DNA from: Streptomyces actinomycinicus
GTDB lineage: Bacteria > Actinomycetota > Actinomycetes > Streptomycetales > Streptomycetaceae
Reading direction: 5' to 3'
NCBI RefSeq assembly: GCF_016741775.1
Contig: NZ_JAERRK010000005.1
Location: forward strand, 62,001-126,000
Length of the DNA: 64,000 nucleotides
The position numbers and the translations under genes are program-made. How positions within the stretch are numbered: the first letter of the stretch is position 1; every line of letters begins with the position of its first letter. The notes below the pieces were generated by a model that saw only the letters and a list, made by a program, of their open reading frames with translations, did not search any database and was not told the origin of the DNA. Positions 8,111 through 16,720 of this stretch are shown piece by piece.

Positions 8111-8904
8111 AGTTCTCCTTCCGTGGCTGGTGCCGCATTTGCGCAGGGTCGCGGAGCAGCGGCCTTCTGCAGCAGTTCCTGTAGGGCGGATCCGGCGTCG
8201 GGGCGCTCGAACAGATAGAAGTGACCGCCGGGGAAACCTCGCACGACGACCGGGTCCGGGCCACAGTCCGCCCAGTCGCTCAGGCCGTCCGGCGCCGACG
8301 TCTCGTCCTCGGTGCCGTACCAGACCTCGTAGGGGACGCCCCGGTGGTCACCCTCACCGGCTGTGTAGGTGTCGGCGAGGTGGAGGTCGTGGCCGAGTAC
8401 GTCGACGAAGTGCGCGACGAGTTCGGGATCCTCGAACAGTTCGGGCGGACAGCCGCCGAAACGGCGCAGGTCCTCGAGGACCGACACACGGGTGCGGCTG
8501 ACGAACGGGGCTGCGGGCATGGTGGCGGCGGCCGCGGCTCGGCGCGGTGACGCGGAGGCCGACACCACGACGGTGCGGACCAGCGCTCGTCGGTCGTCGG
8601 GAAGTGTGCCGACCAGCCGGTGCGCGAGAAGGCCGCCCAGGCTGTGACCGAAGACCACGCACGGCCGGTCCACCGCGGCGCGGAAATCCCGGGCGAGACG
8701 GTCCACCGCGTCCTCGAAGTCCGTGGGCCTGAGGGCCTCCTCGCCCTCGTCGCGGCCGGGGAGTCCGAAGAGCAGCGACTCGGTCTCGGCCCGCAGGCCC
8801 CGGACGAACGGCAGATAGGCGGTTGCCGAGCCGCCGGCATGGTGGAAAGCGAGCAGCCGGGTGGGGGCGTCCGACGGCCCGACGCGCAGGAAGGTGGCGG
8901 TCAT
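8107..8904 (-). CDS. Type II thioesterase (second), coupled to P450
   Basis: 265 residues: GHSLGG nucleophile motif (about 87), YGTEDE carrying the acid residue (about 197), GGHFYLF with the catalytic His (about 227). ATG 8904 overlaps the upstream P450 stop (ATGA) and its own stop overlaps the antiporter start (GTGA). The order A-T didomain, P450, thioesterase resembles pathways in which an amino acid is loaded on a didomain, beta-hydroxylated by a P450 and released by a discrete thioesterase (nikkomycin type). A release role for this copy is therefore plausible; proofreading is the alternative. Confidence 0.88.
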   Translation of the reverse strand: MTATFLRVGPSDAPTRLLAFHHAGGSATAYLPFVRGLRAETESLLFGLPGRDEGEEALRPTDFEDAVDRLARDFRAAVDRPCVVFGHSLGGLLAHRLVGTLPDDRRALVRTVVVSASASPRRAAAAATMPAAPFVSRTRVSVLEDLRRFGGCPPELFEDPELVAHFVDVLGHDLHLADTYTAGEGDHRGVPYEVWYGTEDETSAPDGLSDWADCGPDPVVVRGFPGGHFYLFERPDAGSALQELLQKAAAPRPCANAAPATEGEL

Positions 8905-10142
8905 TCCGGTCGGTCCCCCGTTCCGTTCCGGCCGTGGAAGGTGACCGGCAGGCTGATGGTCCCGTTGATGAAGTTCGACCGGAGCCGCTGGACCGGCCCG
9001 GACAGGGCGGCCGTCACCGGAAGGCCGGCGATCGCGCGGAAGAGCACCGAGAGTTCGGTCTGCGCGAGCATCGCCCCGATGCACCGGTGCAGGCCGGCGC
9101 CGTAGGAGAGGTGCCGGTTGGGGGTACGGGCGAGATCGAAGGTCTCGGGGTCGGTGAACTGCTTGGCGTCACGGTTCGCCGATGCATTCCACAGAGTGAC
9201 GACATCGCCGCTACGGATCATCCGCCCGCCGATCTCCACGTCCCGCAGTGCACCGCGCCGCACATACAGATTGGTGGAGCTCCAGCGGAGTATTTCGTTG
9301 ACGGCGCTGTCCAACAGGCCGGGCGTTTGCCGCAGTTCCGCGTACTGTCCCGGATGGCCGATGAGTGCCTCCAGTCCGGAGCACGCCGTGTACGACGAGG
9401 TCTCGTTACCGCCGACGGCGATGTTCATGCAGTTGTAGAGGATCTCGTCCTCGGTCCAGGCGCGGCCGTTCATCTCCGCCTTGAGCAGTCGGCTGATCAG
9501 ATCGGGGCCCGGGTTCTTGCGGCGTGCGCGCAGGACCTCCGCGAAGAACTCGAAGATATCGGCCTGCGTCATGGCGAGGACCAGGCGCTCGTCCTCCGCC
9601 GGGTCCGTGAAGTGCGGGTCCCGGAAGCCGATCATGCGGCGCGTCATACCGATCAGGTCGTGGGCGTCCCGGTACGACACCCCGGTGATGGCCATCACCG
9701 CGCCCGCGGGAAGTTCGGTCGCCACGTCCGTGGCGAAGTCACAGCCACCGTCGGCCAGCGCACGCTCCAGGGCCGTCGTGACCAGCCGGGTGACCTGCTC
9801 CGCGACTCTGCGGAGCATGTCCTGGCTGAACGCCCAGTGCAGTTGCTGGCGAATCATCCGGTGCCGGGGCAGATCCGTGGCGACCATCATCAGCCCAGCC
9901 GAGGGGTCTTTCTCGCTGCGGAACGAACCGCCGAGCATGGGCCCGCTCTCGGAGCTGAAGCCGGTGTGATCGAGGTACACCTGAGAGATCTCTTCGTACC
10001 CGGTCAGAGCCCAGAAGCCGCCGTCCTGACCGGTCTCGTGCCAGTGGACCGGGTCGTTCTCACGTAGCCACGCCAGCATCGCGTGGTGTTCCTGCCGGAC
10101 GAACCGATCGGGATCGGTCAGGTCCACGACGGGCCGAGTCAC
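8901..10142 (-). CDS. Cytochrome P450, probable beta-hydroxylase of carrier-bound amino acid
   Basis: 413 residues. I helix GGNETSS (about 245), ExxR as EILR (about 283), haem loop YGAGLHRCIG with the ligand Cys near 352. Tyr replaces the usual Phe at the loop start, and Glu precedes the I-helix Thr. Overall features fit the actinobacterial P450s that work on aminoacyl-carrier proteins (NovI, NikQ, OxyD). GTG 10142 overlaps the stop of the A-T didomain gene, so enzyme and carrier are made together. Expected reaction: beta-hydroxylation of the amino acid loaded on the didomain encoded at 10139-11950, or on another carrier. Redox partners are not encoded nearby. Confidence 0.88.
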   Translation of the reverse strand: MTRPVVDLTDPDRFVRQEHHAMLAWLRENDPVHWHETGQDGGFWALTGYEEISQVYLDHTGFSSESGPMLGGSFRSEKDPSAGLMMVATDLPRHRMIRQQLHWAFSQDMLRRVAEQVTRLVTTALERALADGGCDFATDVATELPAGAVMAITGVSYRDAHDLIGMTRRMIGFRDPHFTDPAEDERLVLAMTQADIFEFFAEVLRARRKNPGPDLISRLLKAEMNGRAWTEDEILYNCMNIAVGGNETSSYTACSGLEALIGHPGQYAELRQTPGLLDSAVNEILRWSSTNLYVRRGALRDVEIGGRMIRSGDVVTLWNASANRDAKQFTDPETFDLARTPNRHLSYGAGLHRCIGAMLAQTELSVLFRAIAGLPVTAALSGPVQRLRSNFINGTISLPVTFHGRNGTGDRPE

Positions 10143-11950
10143 GGGCGCACCGCCTCCTTCCGGTCACGTATGAGAGCGGCGAGAGACTCCAGCCGGCTGG
10201 TGGTCAGTACCTCCCGGGAACTGAGCGTGACCCCCAGCTCCTTGGAGACCCGCCGCAGGAGCCTGAAGGACAGCAGCGAGTTGCCGCCCAGCTCGAAGAA
10301 GTCGTCGGTGGCACCGGCCCGTTCGACCGCCAGGAGTTCCTGCCAGATGGCCGCCAGGTAGCGCTCCTCCTCATCACGCGGGGTGATGTACGCGGCATCG
10401 CGCCTCTGGTGCTCCGCGACGACATGGCGCAGCTGGTCCAGATCACGCTTCCCGTGGGCTGTGGCGGGGATCTCCGGGACCCTGATCAGCGCGCTGGGAA
10501 CCATGAAGTCGGGCAGTGCCGCCTCGGCGTACTCGCGGAGCGCGCTCAGCGAGACAGGGCCGTCGGCGACGACCAGCCCCACCAGGTGGCGGTCCTCCCC
10601 CTCTCCCACGGGGAGCACAGCCACCTCGCGTATGTCACCGTGCCGGGCCAGTGTCCGCTCGACCTCGCGGGGTTCGACCCGGTATCCACGGATCTTGACC
10701 TGGTCGTCGGTACGCCCCAGATAGTGCAGCTGGCCTTCCGCGTCGAGGCGGACGAGATCACCGGTCGCGTACATCCGGCTGCCGTCGGCGGCGAACGGGT
10801 CGCGCGGGAACCGCTCGTCGGTGAGTTCAGGCTGGTCGAGATAGCCGAGCGCGACGCCGGAGCCGGCCACGTACAGCTCACCGGATTCACCCGGACCCAC
10901 CTCGGCACGGGAGGAGGCGTCGAGCACCCGGAGGGTGGCACCGCGCAGTGGCCGGCCGATCGGGACGGAAGCCGCGTCCGGTGCCAGCTCCCGTACCTCG
11001 TACGCCGCGCATGCCGTGGTCGCCTCGGTGGGGCCGTACAGGTTGAACAGGCGTCCGGAGAACGATCCGGCCAGCAGATCACGACAGGCTTGCGGGAGGA
11101 TGACGTCCCCGCCCGTGCACAGGATGCGCAGGGGCGAGAACGCGTCCCGGTCCTCGCGTACCACGTGGTTGAAGGCCATGGTGGGCACCAGCATGGCGCT
11201 GATCCGGTGACGCCGGAGTTCCCGCTGGATGTCGCGACCCACCAGGTCAGGCATGGTCGGCAGGACCACGATCTCGGCGCCACTCGCGAAAGCGCACCAG
11301 GTCTCGTAGTGGAAGGCGTCGAAGGAAAGGCTCGACACATGTCCCACCCGGTCCTCCGGACCGAGTCGGGGCAAGGTGTCGTCGTACGCGAACTGGTGCA
11401 GGTTCTCGTGGGTCAGGACCACGGCCTTCGGGGTGCCGGACGAGCCCGATGTGAAGAGCAGAGCGGCCGGGTCGGCTGCGTCGACGGGCTCCTGCCGGCC
11501 CGACGACGGTTCCGTTCCTTCCCCGACGTCCGGGAGATCTGCGAGGCGGATCGACTTGACGCCGAGTCCGGCCAGGTGTCCGCTGTCGGGCGAGTCGGTC
11601 ACCACAAGTGCCGGCCTGCTCCGGGTGATCATCAAGTCGCGACGGGCATCGGGGTACCGGGTGTCGACGGGCACGTAGGCCGCGCCGGCCTTGAGGACCG
11701 CGAGCAGGGTGACGAACACCTGGACTCCGCGCTCGAGGTGGTAGGCAACGCGATCGCCGCGCTGCACACCGGCACCGCGCAGCCGCACAGCGAGCGCGTC
11801 GGAGGCCCGGTCGAGCTGCCGGTAGCTCAGGTTGGTCCGGTCGTCCCGGACAGCGGGCCGGTCGCCGTGTCGCAGAACGGTTTCCCGGAACAGTCCGTTC
11901 AAGGTCGCCCCGGACACCGGCTGGCCTGGGAGGGAAGTGTTGTGTTCCAC
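10139..11950 (-). CDS. NRPS A-T didomain of unassigned specificity
   Basis: 603 residues: adenylation domain (about 10-510) and carrier domain (525-600). A3 LLFTSGSSGTPKA (about 170), A4 FDAFHYET, A5 NLYGPTEA, A10 AHGKRD, carrier motif ELGGNSL (about 553). The pocket reads D A Y L L T L T A K by my alignment; it shares its first residues with hydroxyphenylglycine-type codes but I cannot assign it. The frame is open further upstream, but GTG 11950 is preferred because it starts just before the first A-domain helix; a start at 12052 would overlap the upstream gene by 41 bases. There is no condensation domain. It is coupled to the following P450. Confidence 0.88.
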   Translation of the reverse strand: MEHNTSLPGQPVSGATLNGLFRETVLRHGDRPAVRDDRTNLSYRQLDRASDALAVRLRGAGVQRGDRVAYHLERGVQVFVTLLAVLKAGAAYVPVDTRYPDARRDLMITRSRPALVVTDSPDSGHLAGLGVKSIRLADLPDVGEGTEPSSGRQEPVDAADPAALLFTSGSSGTPKAVVLTHENLHQFAYDDTLPRLGPEDRVGHVSSLSFDAFHYETWCAFASGAEIVVLPTMPDLVGRDIQRELRRHRISAMLVPTMAFNHVVREDRDAFSPLRILCTGGDVILPQACRDLLAGSFSGRLFNLYGPTEATTACAAYEVRELAPDAASVPIGRPLRGATLRVLDASSRAEVGPGESGELYVAGSGVALGYLDQPELTDERFPRDPFAADGSRMYATGDLVRLDAEGQLHYLGRTDDQVKIRGYRVEPREVERTLARHGDIREVAVLPVGEGEDRHLVGLVVADGPVSLSALREYAEAALPDFMVPSALIRVPEIPATAHGKRDLDQLRHVVAEHQRRDAAYITPRDEEERYLAAIWQELLAVERAGATDDFFELGGNSLLSFRLLRRVSKELGVTLSSREVLTTSRLESLAALIRDRKEAVRP

Positions 11951-12011
11951 TGATCCAGAGTTTCTGACTCGAGGGCACCGAGGTGACGGTGCGACATGGT
12001 GGGCGGGGGAT

Positions 12012-15000
12012 TCAGAAGTCGTAGTGCGTCGCACCCAAGCCCGGTTCCGCACTGGCTCGTTCGCTGGAGACGCGAGTCGCGGGACTCGTGGTCACCTCAC
12101 GCAGCAACTGGACCAGCTGGTCGGCGAATTCCTCTGCCTCCTCAGCCGTCACCAGACAGTCGTCGTAGGTGAGATCCAATCGCAGAAGGTCACCGCGGCG
12201 GCTCGCGTACAGCCACAGGTCACTGTTTGCGGGCAGCTGGTCGGGCAGTACGTCCTCGACCGCATAGGTCTCGGCGCGGATGCTCGCGTTCTCCCAGCTG
12301 ACACCCAGATCCAGCAGCAGGCTGCGGCCCGGGCCGCCAGGTAGCGGAACGCGCTCGGCGAGGACGTCGAACGGCAGCCGCGACTGCTCGTACGCCTCGA
12401 AGACACGGTCCTGGACGTGCTCCAGCAGACCGGCCAGATCGGTCTGCGGCCCGAACTCGAGGCGCAGCGGGACCGCGTTGGCCAGATAGCCGATCAGTGG
12501 ATCGGCGTCAGCGTGCCGGCGCAGGCTGGCCGGGAATCCGACGACCAGGTCGCGGCGTCCGGTGGCCCGGTGGACAAGCGTCGTGAACGCGGTGACGGCC
12601 ACGGCGAACGCGGTACCCGTGGCCCCGTCCAGGACAGTGGCGGGTACTGTGCGTCGGGCCACGCCGGCCTGTCCGCGCCGGGTGCCACGCCGGGTGCCGT
12701 CCACCAGATCGCCGTACTGCTCCACACCGTCCAGCCGCTTGCGCCAGAATTCTTCCTGCTCGCGGGCCTCTTCGCTGTCGAGCCAGGCGTGTTCCTCCGC
12801 GATCCAGTCCCGGTAGTCGTACTGCAGCGGCGGAAGTTGCGCCGGCTCACCCGCGACCACCTGGTCGTAGGCGGTGAACAGATCGGTGAGCAGCACCTCG
12901 ACACTGGCACCGTCGTACACCAGGTGGTGCGCCGTGACGGTCAGCAGGTCGCCGCCACGCGTGCCCTGGAACAGCCGGACCTCCAGCAGCGGGGGCCGAC
13001 CCAGGTCGAAGGAGACCTGCCGGGCCTCGCGGAGCGCGTCCATCACCTCGCTCCCACCGGGGTCCGCGTCGGGCAGAGCGACAACCGACAGCGGTGGGCC
13101 GTCCGGAAGGCGGTCCAGCACGACCAGCTCGGCCGACGCCCCCTGGGAGCGGACGCAGGCACGCAGCATCGACTGCCGGGCCACGACGGCGTCCAGGGCC
13201 GAACGCAGCGCGTCCGCGTCGATGCTACGGCCGGTGTGGACCAGGTCGGAGATGATGAACGCGCCCGGTGTCTGCCGGCGCGAGGTCAGCCAGACCCGGC
13301 GCTGCGCACGCGACAGCGGGCCCGCCGCGCCGGCTGCAGGACCAGTCCCCTTGCCCACAGGGCCGGCCGGTTCGGACGGTCGCCGCGGGGTGCCTGGCGC
13401 ATCGTCCGCGACTGTCCGGGCCACGGCCCGGACAGTCGGCCGGGCGAAGACCGTCTTCACGGCCACCCCGAGTTCCTGGGCGATCCGGGCGGCGACCAGG
13501 CTGTGGCCCCCCAAGGAGAACAGGTCGGCGTCGAGATCGGTGACCGGCTTGCCCAGCAGCTCCGACCAGAGCCGCGCGACACGCTGTTCGGTCTGGGTCC
13601 AGGTCGCATCCGCGGCCGGGGCATCGGATGCCGGGGCGTCGGGCAGGGCGCGCCGGTCCAGCTTGCCGCTCGGCGAGAGCGGCAGTGCGTCCACCGTGAC
13701 GAAGGCCTCGGGCACCATGAACGCGGGCAGCCGCTCGGCCAGGAACGCGCGCAGACCGGAGTGCGCCGCGCCGCCCACCACGTAGGCCACCAACCGCAGT
13801 TCGCCCGACGCGCCGGGAGCCGCGATGACGGCGCAGGCACGGACCTCGGGGGCGAGTTCCAGGACGGCGGCGGTCTCGCCCGGCTCTACCCGGTTGCCGC
13901 GAATCTTGACCTGGTCGTCGATCCGGCCCAGGTAGCAGAGTGTGCCGTCGGGCAGCCAACGTGCGAGGTCACCCGTACGGTACATGCGTTCGCCGTCCCG
14001 TTCGGGGTGCGCGACGAACCGCCGGGCGGTCAGTTCCGGGGAACCGAGGTAACCGCGTGCCAGGCCCACGCCGCCGACGCATAGTTCGCCGGGTGCGCCG
14101 AAGGGCACGAGACGGCCGTCCTCGTCGAGCACGTCGGCCCACCGGTCCGGCAGCGGTCGTCCGATGGGGACCGCCTCCTCGCCCGGGACGAGCCGGTGCA
14201 GGGTCGACAGGACGCTGTCCTCGCTGGGGCCGTACTCGTTGAAAAGATCGGAACCGGGCAGCAGTCGGGCGTGCCGGGCGGCCAGCGCCTCGGTGATCCG
14301 TTCCCCGCCGAGCACGACCTGCCGTACGGAACGCAGAGCGGACCCGGCGTAGTCGAGCAGCAGTTGATAGAGGCTCGGCACCATCTGGGCATGGGTGATC
14401 CCCTCCCGCTGGATGACCGCCGCGACCTCGTCGGGGTCGAGCAACTGTTCGCGAGTGATGACGACGAGCGGGGCCCCGGACGCCAGAGCGGTGAAGACGT
14501 CGGAGATACCGGCATCGGCATGGAGGGGATCGACCTGGAGTACGCGGGAGTCGGGCCCCATTCCGTAGTAACCGATCCTGAACAGCACGGTGTTGAGGAT
14601 CCCCCGATGTTCCACCATGACGCCCTTGGGGGTGCCGGTGGAGCCCGAGGTGTAGACCACGTAGGCGAGGTCGTCCGGGCCGGCGGCGGGGAAGTCAGCC
14701 GCGCTGCCACTGGCGGCGGCCGAGGAGGTCCGGGCCGCGACCACCGGTACGCCGCACTCGGCCAGCGCTCCGCCCGGTATGCCGTCCGTCACCACGACGA
14801 CGGCACCGCTGTCCCGGATCAGACCGGCCAGCCGGTGCTCGGGCTGCTCGGGGTCCAGGGGCAGGAAGGCGGATCCGGTCTTCAGGATGGCGAGGAGGGC
14901 CACCACCATCAGTTCGGAGCGGACGCACGCGAAGGCCACCACGCGGTCCGGGCCGATGGGTCCGGCCGCTGCGATGCATCGGGCCAACGCCTCAGCTCTG

Positions 15001-15839
15001 GCGTCGAGTTCAGTGAAGGTCAGGGTCCGTTCGCCGCAGCGCACCGCGGGCGCATGTGGATGCCGGGCGACCTGGGCCTCGACCAGTGCGAGCAGATTCC
15101 CCTCGGTGACGAAGTCACTGTCCCCGCCGGAGCCGAGTGCGAGCAGTTCCGCGTGCTGTTCCGGCGGGAGGGACCGGCACGCCCGCACCGGTTGGTCCGG
15201 GTCCGACGTAAGGCATCCGAGCAGCAGGCAGAGGTGATCGAGTATGCGCCGGACAGCCCGCTCGTCCAGCACATCGGAACGGTGGGAGGCCGAGATCTCC
15301 AGGGTGCCGTCGGGCCGGGGCCGCCCCACGGCGATGGTCAGGTCCCCCACCGGGGTGGCACGGGTGCCGTCGGGATCCTGCCGCACCACGACGTCCAGGG
15401 CGAGGTGGTGATCGGCGGGCCGGCCCGCGACCTGGCCGTGGGCGGAGGCGAGGGCGGACGCCTCGGCATGCGCCAGTTCGCGCAGGGTGCGGTCACCGTC
15501 GACCGTACGGCGCACCACCCGGAGGGACCCTGGTTCCCCGGCCATCACACCGAGCGCCACGTCCGCCTGTCCGCTCAGCCGTGCGAGCAGGACACGCACG
15601 ACGGCGGCCGTCACCGCGAGCGGTGAGCCGCCGGACTCTCCGCCAAGCGCGGTGAGCCGCTCGGCGACCGCCCGCTCCACGGTGGCCCGCAGGTCCGAGG
15701 TGGCGTCGGGACCATCGGGACCGGGACCTCGGCCGAGCGGCAGGTCCGCCGCGCGGTCCGCCGAAACCTGCTGCCCATGGGCGACTTGCCGCTCGTCGGC
15801 GCCGGTCAACTGCTCCTCGTCCACATCAGAACCCTTCAC
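12012..15839 (-). CDS. NRPS protein: truncated C-like N-terminus, A, T, C
   Basis: 1275 residues. Residues 1-260 resemble only the C-terminal lobe of a condensation domain and lack HHxxxDG. The A domain follows (A3 YVVYTSGSTGTPKG, about 393), then T (SLGGHSL, about 776) and a complete C domain (C1 LSRAQRRVWL; catalytic HHLVYDG, about 970) that ends the protein. The A4 motif is odd: HADAGISD replaces the usual FDxS. I read the pocket as D A S Q V G E V L K, unassigned. GTG 15839 overlaps the stop of the third thioesterase (GTGA). With C at the end, it should pass its residue to an acceptor carrier on another protein. Confidence 0.9.
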   Translation of the reverse strand: MKGSDVDEEQLTGADERQVAHGQQVSADRAADLPLGRGPGPDGPDATSDLRATVERAVAERLTALGGESGGSPLAVTAAVVRVLLARLSGQADVALGVMAGEPGSLRVVRRTVDGDRTLRELAHAEASALASAHGQVAGRPADHHLALDVVVRQDPDGTRATPVGDLTIAVGRPRPDGTLEISASHRSDVLDERAVRRILDHLCLLLGCLTSDPDQPVRACRSLPPEQHAELLALGSGGDSDFVTEGNLLALVEAQVARHPHAPAVRCGERTLTFTELDARAEALARCIAAAGPIGPDRVVAFACVRSELMVVALLAILKTGSAFLPLDPEQPEHRLAGLIRDSGAVVVVTDGIPGGALAECGVPVVAARTSSAAASGSAADFPAAGPDDLAYVVYTSGSTGTPKGVMVEHRGILNTVLFRIGYYGMGPDSRVLQVDPLHADAGISDVFTALASGAPLVVITREQLLDPDEVAAVIQREGITHAQMVPSLYQLLLDYAGSALRSVRQVVLGGERITEALAARHARLLPGSDLFNEYGPSEDSVLSTLHRLVPGEEAVPIGRPLPDRWADVLDEDGRLVPFGAPGELCVGGVGLARGYLGSPELTARRFVAHPERDGERMYRTGDLARWLPDGTLCYLGRIDDQVKIRGNRVEPGETAAVLELAPEVRACAVIAAPGASGELRLVAYVVGGAAHSGLRAFLAERLPAFMVPEAFVTVDALPLSPSGKLDRRALPDAPASDAPAADATWTQTEQRVARLWSELLGKPVTDLDADLFSLGGHSLVAARIAQELGVAVKTVFARPTVRAVARTVADDAPGTPRRPSEPAGPVGKGTGPAAGAAGPLSRAQRRVWLTSRRQTPGAFIISDLVHTGRSIDADALRSALDAVVARQSMLRACVRSQGASAELVVLDRLPDGPPLSVVALPDADPGGSEVMDALREARQVSFDLGRPPLLEVRLFQGTRGGDLLTVTAHHLVYDGASVEVLLTDLFTAYDQVVAGEPAQLPPLQYDYRDWIAEEHAWLDSEEAREQEEFWRKRLDGVEQYGDLVDGTRRGTRRGQAGVARRTVPATVLDGATGTAFAVAVTAFTTLVHRATGRRDLVVGFPASLRRHADADPLIGYLANAVPLRLEFGPQTDLAGLLEHVQDRVFEAYEQSRLPFDVLAERVPLPGGPGRSLLLDLGVSWENASIRAETYAVEDVLPDQLPANSDLWLYASRRGDLLRLDLTYDDCLVTAEEAEEFADQLVQLLREVTTSPATRVSSERASAEPGLGATHYDF

Positions 15840-16606
15840 AGTCTCAGGTCGGACAGTTGCTCGGCCAGGTCGCCGAGGAGGACAGGGAGTTCGTCGATCA
15901 GATAGAAGTGTCCGCCGGGGTATCGGCGGGCGGTGAAGCCGGCGGTGGTCTCCCTTGACCACCCGGTGAGCACGTCACCCGGAACGCGCGGGTCCGTCTC
16001 GCCGGCGAACGCCGAGACGGGACAGCTGAGCGCCGGTCGCACAGCGGGGCGGTACGCCTCCAACCAGGAGAGATCGCACCGCACCGCGGGGATCACCAGC
16101 TCCAGCAGGTCCGGCAGGGCCAGCAGCTGCTGGGATATCCCGCCCTGTTCGACCATCCAGTCCAACAGGCCGGCCTCGTCGAACCGTGACACCGCTCTGT
16201 TCGGGGTGGCGAGCGCGGGCGGCGGAGAGCCCGAGACCGACAGGTGGACCGGCCCCGCTCCGGTGGCGCTGAGCCGGTGCGCCAGTTCGAAGGCGAGAAG
16301 CGCGCCGTTGCTGTGACCGAACAGGGCGTACGGCACGCCCTGATGGTCGGCGTCGACAGCCTCGGCCATCGCGTCGAGATCGATGCCCAGAGGCTCCCGG
16401 ATCCGGTTCTCACGACCGGGGAGTTGAACGGCGATCACGTCGATCCAGGCAGGCAGGCTGCGCGCCCAGTCCCGGTAGGCCGAGGCACCGCCGCCCGCGT
16501 GGGGCAGGCAGTAGAGGGCGAGGCGGACGTCCGGGCGCCGCTCGCCACGCATCAGCCAGGGGCTTCCCGGCCTCGCGGATTCCTGCATGGTCATGATGTC
16601 AGCCAC
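15836..16606 (-). CDS. Type II thioesterase (third)
   Basis: 256 residues. Nucleophile motif GHSNGA (about 98) with Asn in place of the usual hydrophobic residue after Ser, acid in GETDP (about 203), His in GGHFYLI (about 230). The N-terminal strand LALYCLPHAGGG is typical of the family. GTG 16606 is the longest start; ATG 16594 is also possible and neither has a strong RBS. It precedes and is translationally coupled to the A-T-C gene, so it probably edits or unloads that protein. Confidence 0.87.
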   Translation of the reverse strand: MADIMTMQESARPGSPWLMRGERRPDVRLALYCLPHAGGGASAYRDWARSLPAWIDVIAVQLPGRENRIREPLGIDLDAMAEAVDADHQGVPYALFGHSNGALLAFELAHRLSATGAGPVHLSVSGSPPPALATPNRAVSRFDEAGLLDWMVEQGGISQQLLALPDLLELVIPAVRCDLSWLEAYRPAVRPALSCPVSAFAGETDPRVPGDVLTGWSRETTAGFTARRYPGGHFYLIDELPVLLGDLAEQLSDLRL

Positions 16607-16720
16607 TTCATCGGTGCGGTTGCCGGACTACGGGACTGGTGAGTGCCGGGCCCGGGGGTACCGGTACCGGAGGTCCTCCGGACTACGGTCCACATGGGTA
16701 TGACGGCGGTCGGAGCAGCG

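Noticed and set aside
14196-15626. Long plus-strand frame opposite the A-T-C protein
   Set aside because: Antisense shadow with Gly/Arg/Asp-rich sequence and no recognisable family; the minus strand encodes complete NRPS motifs here.
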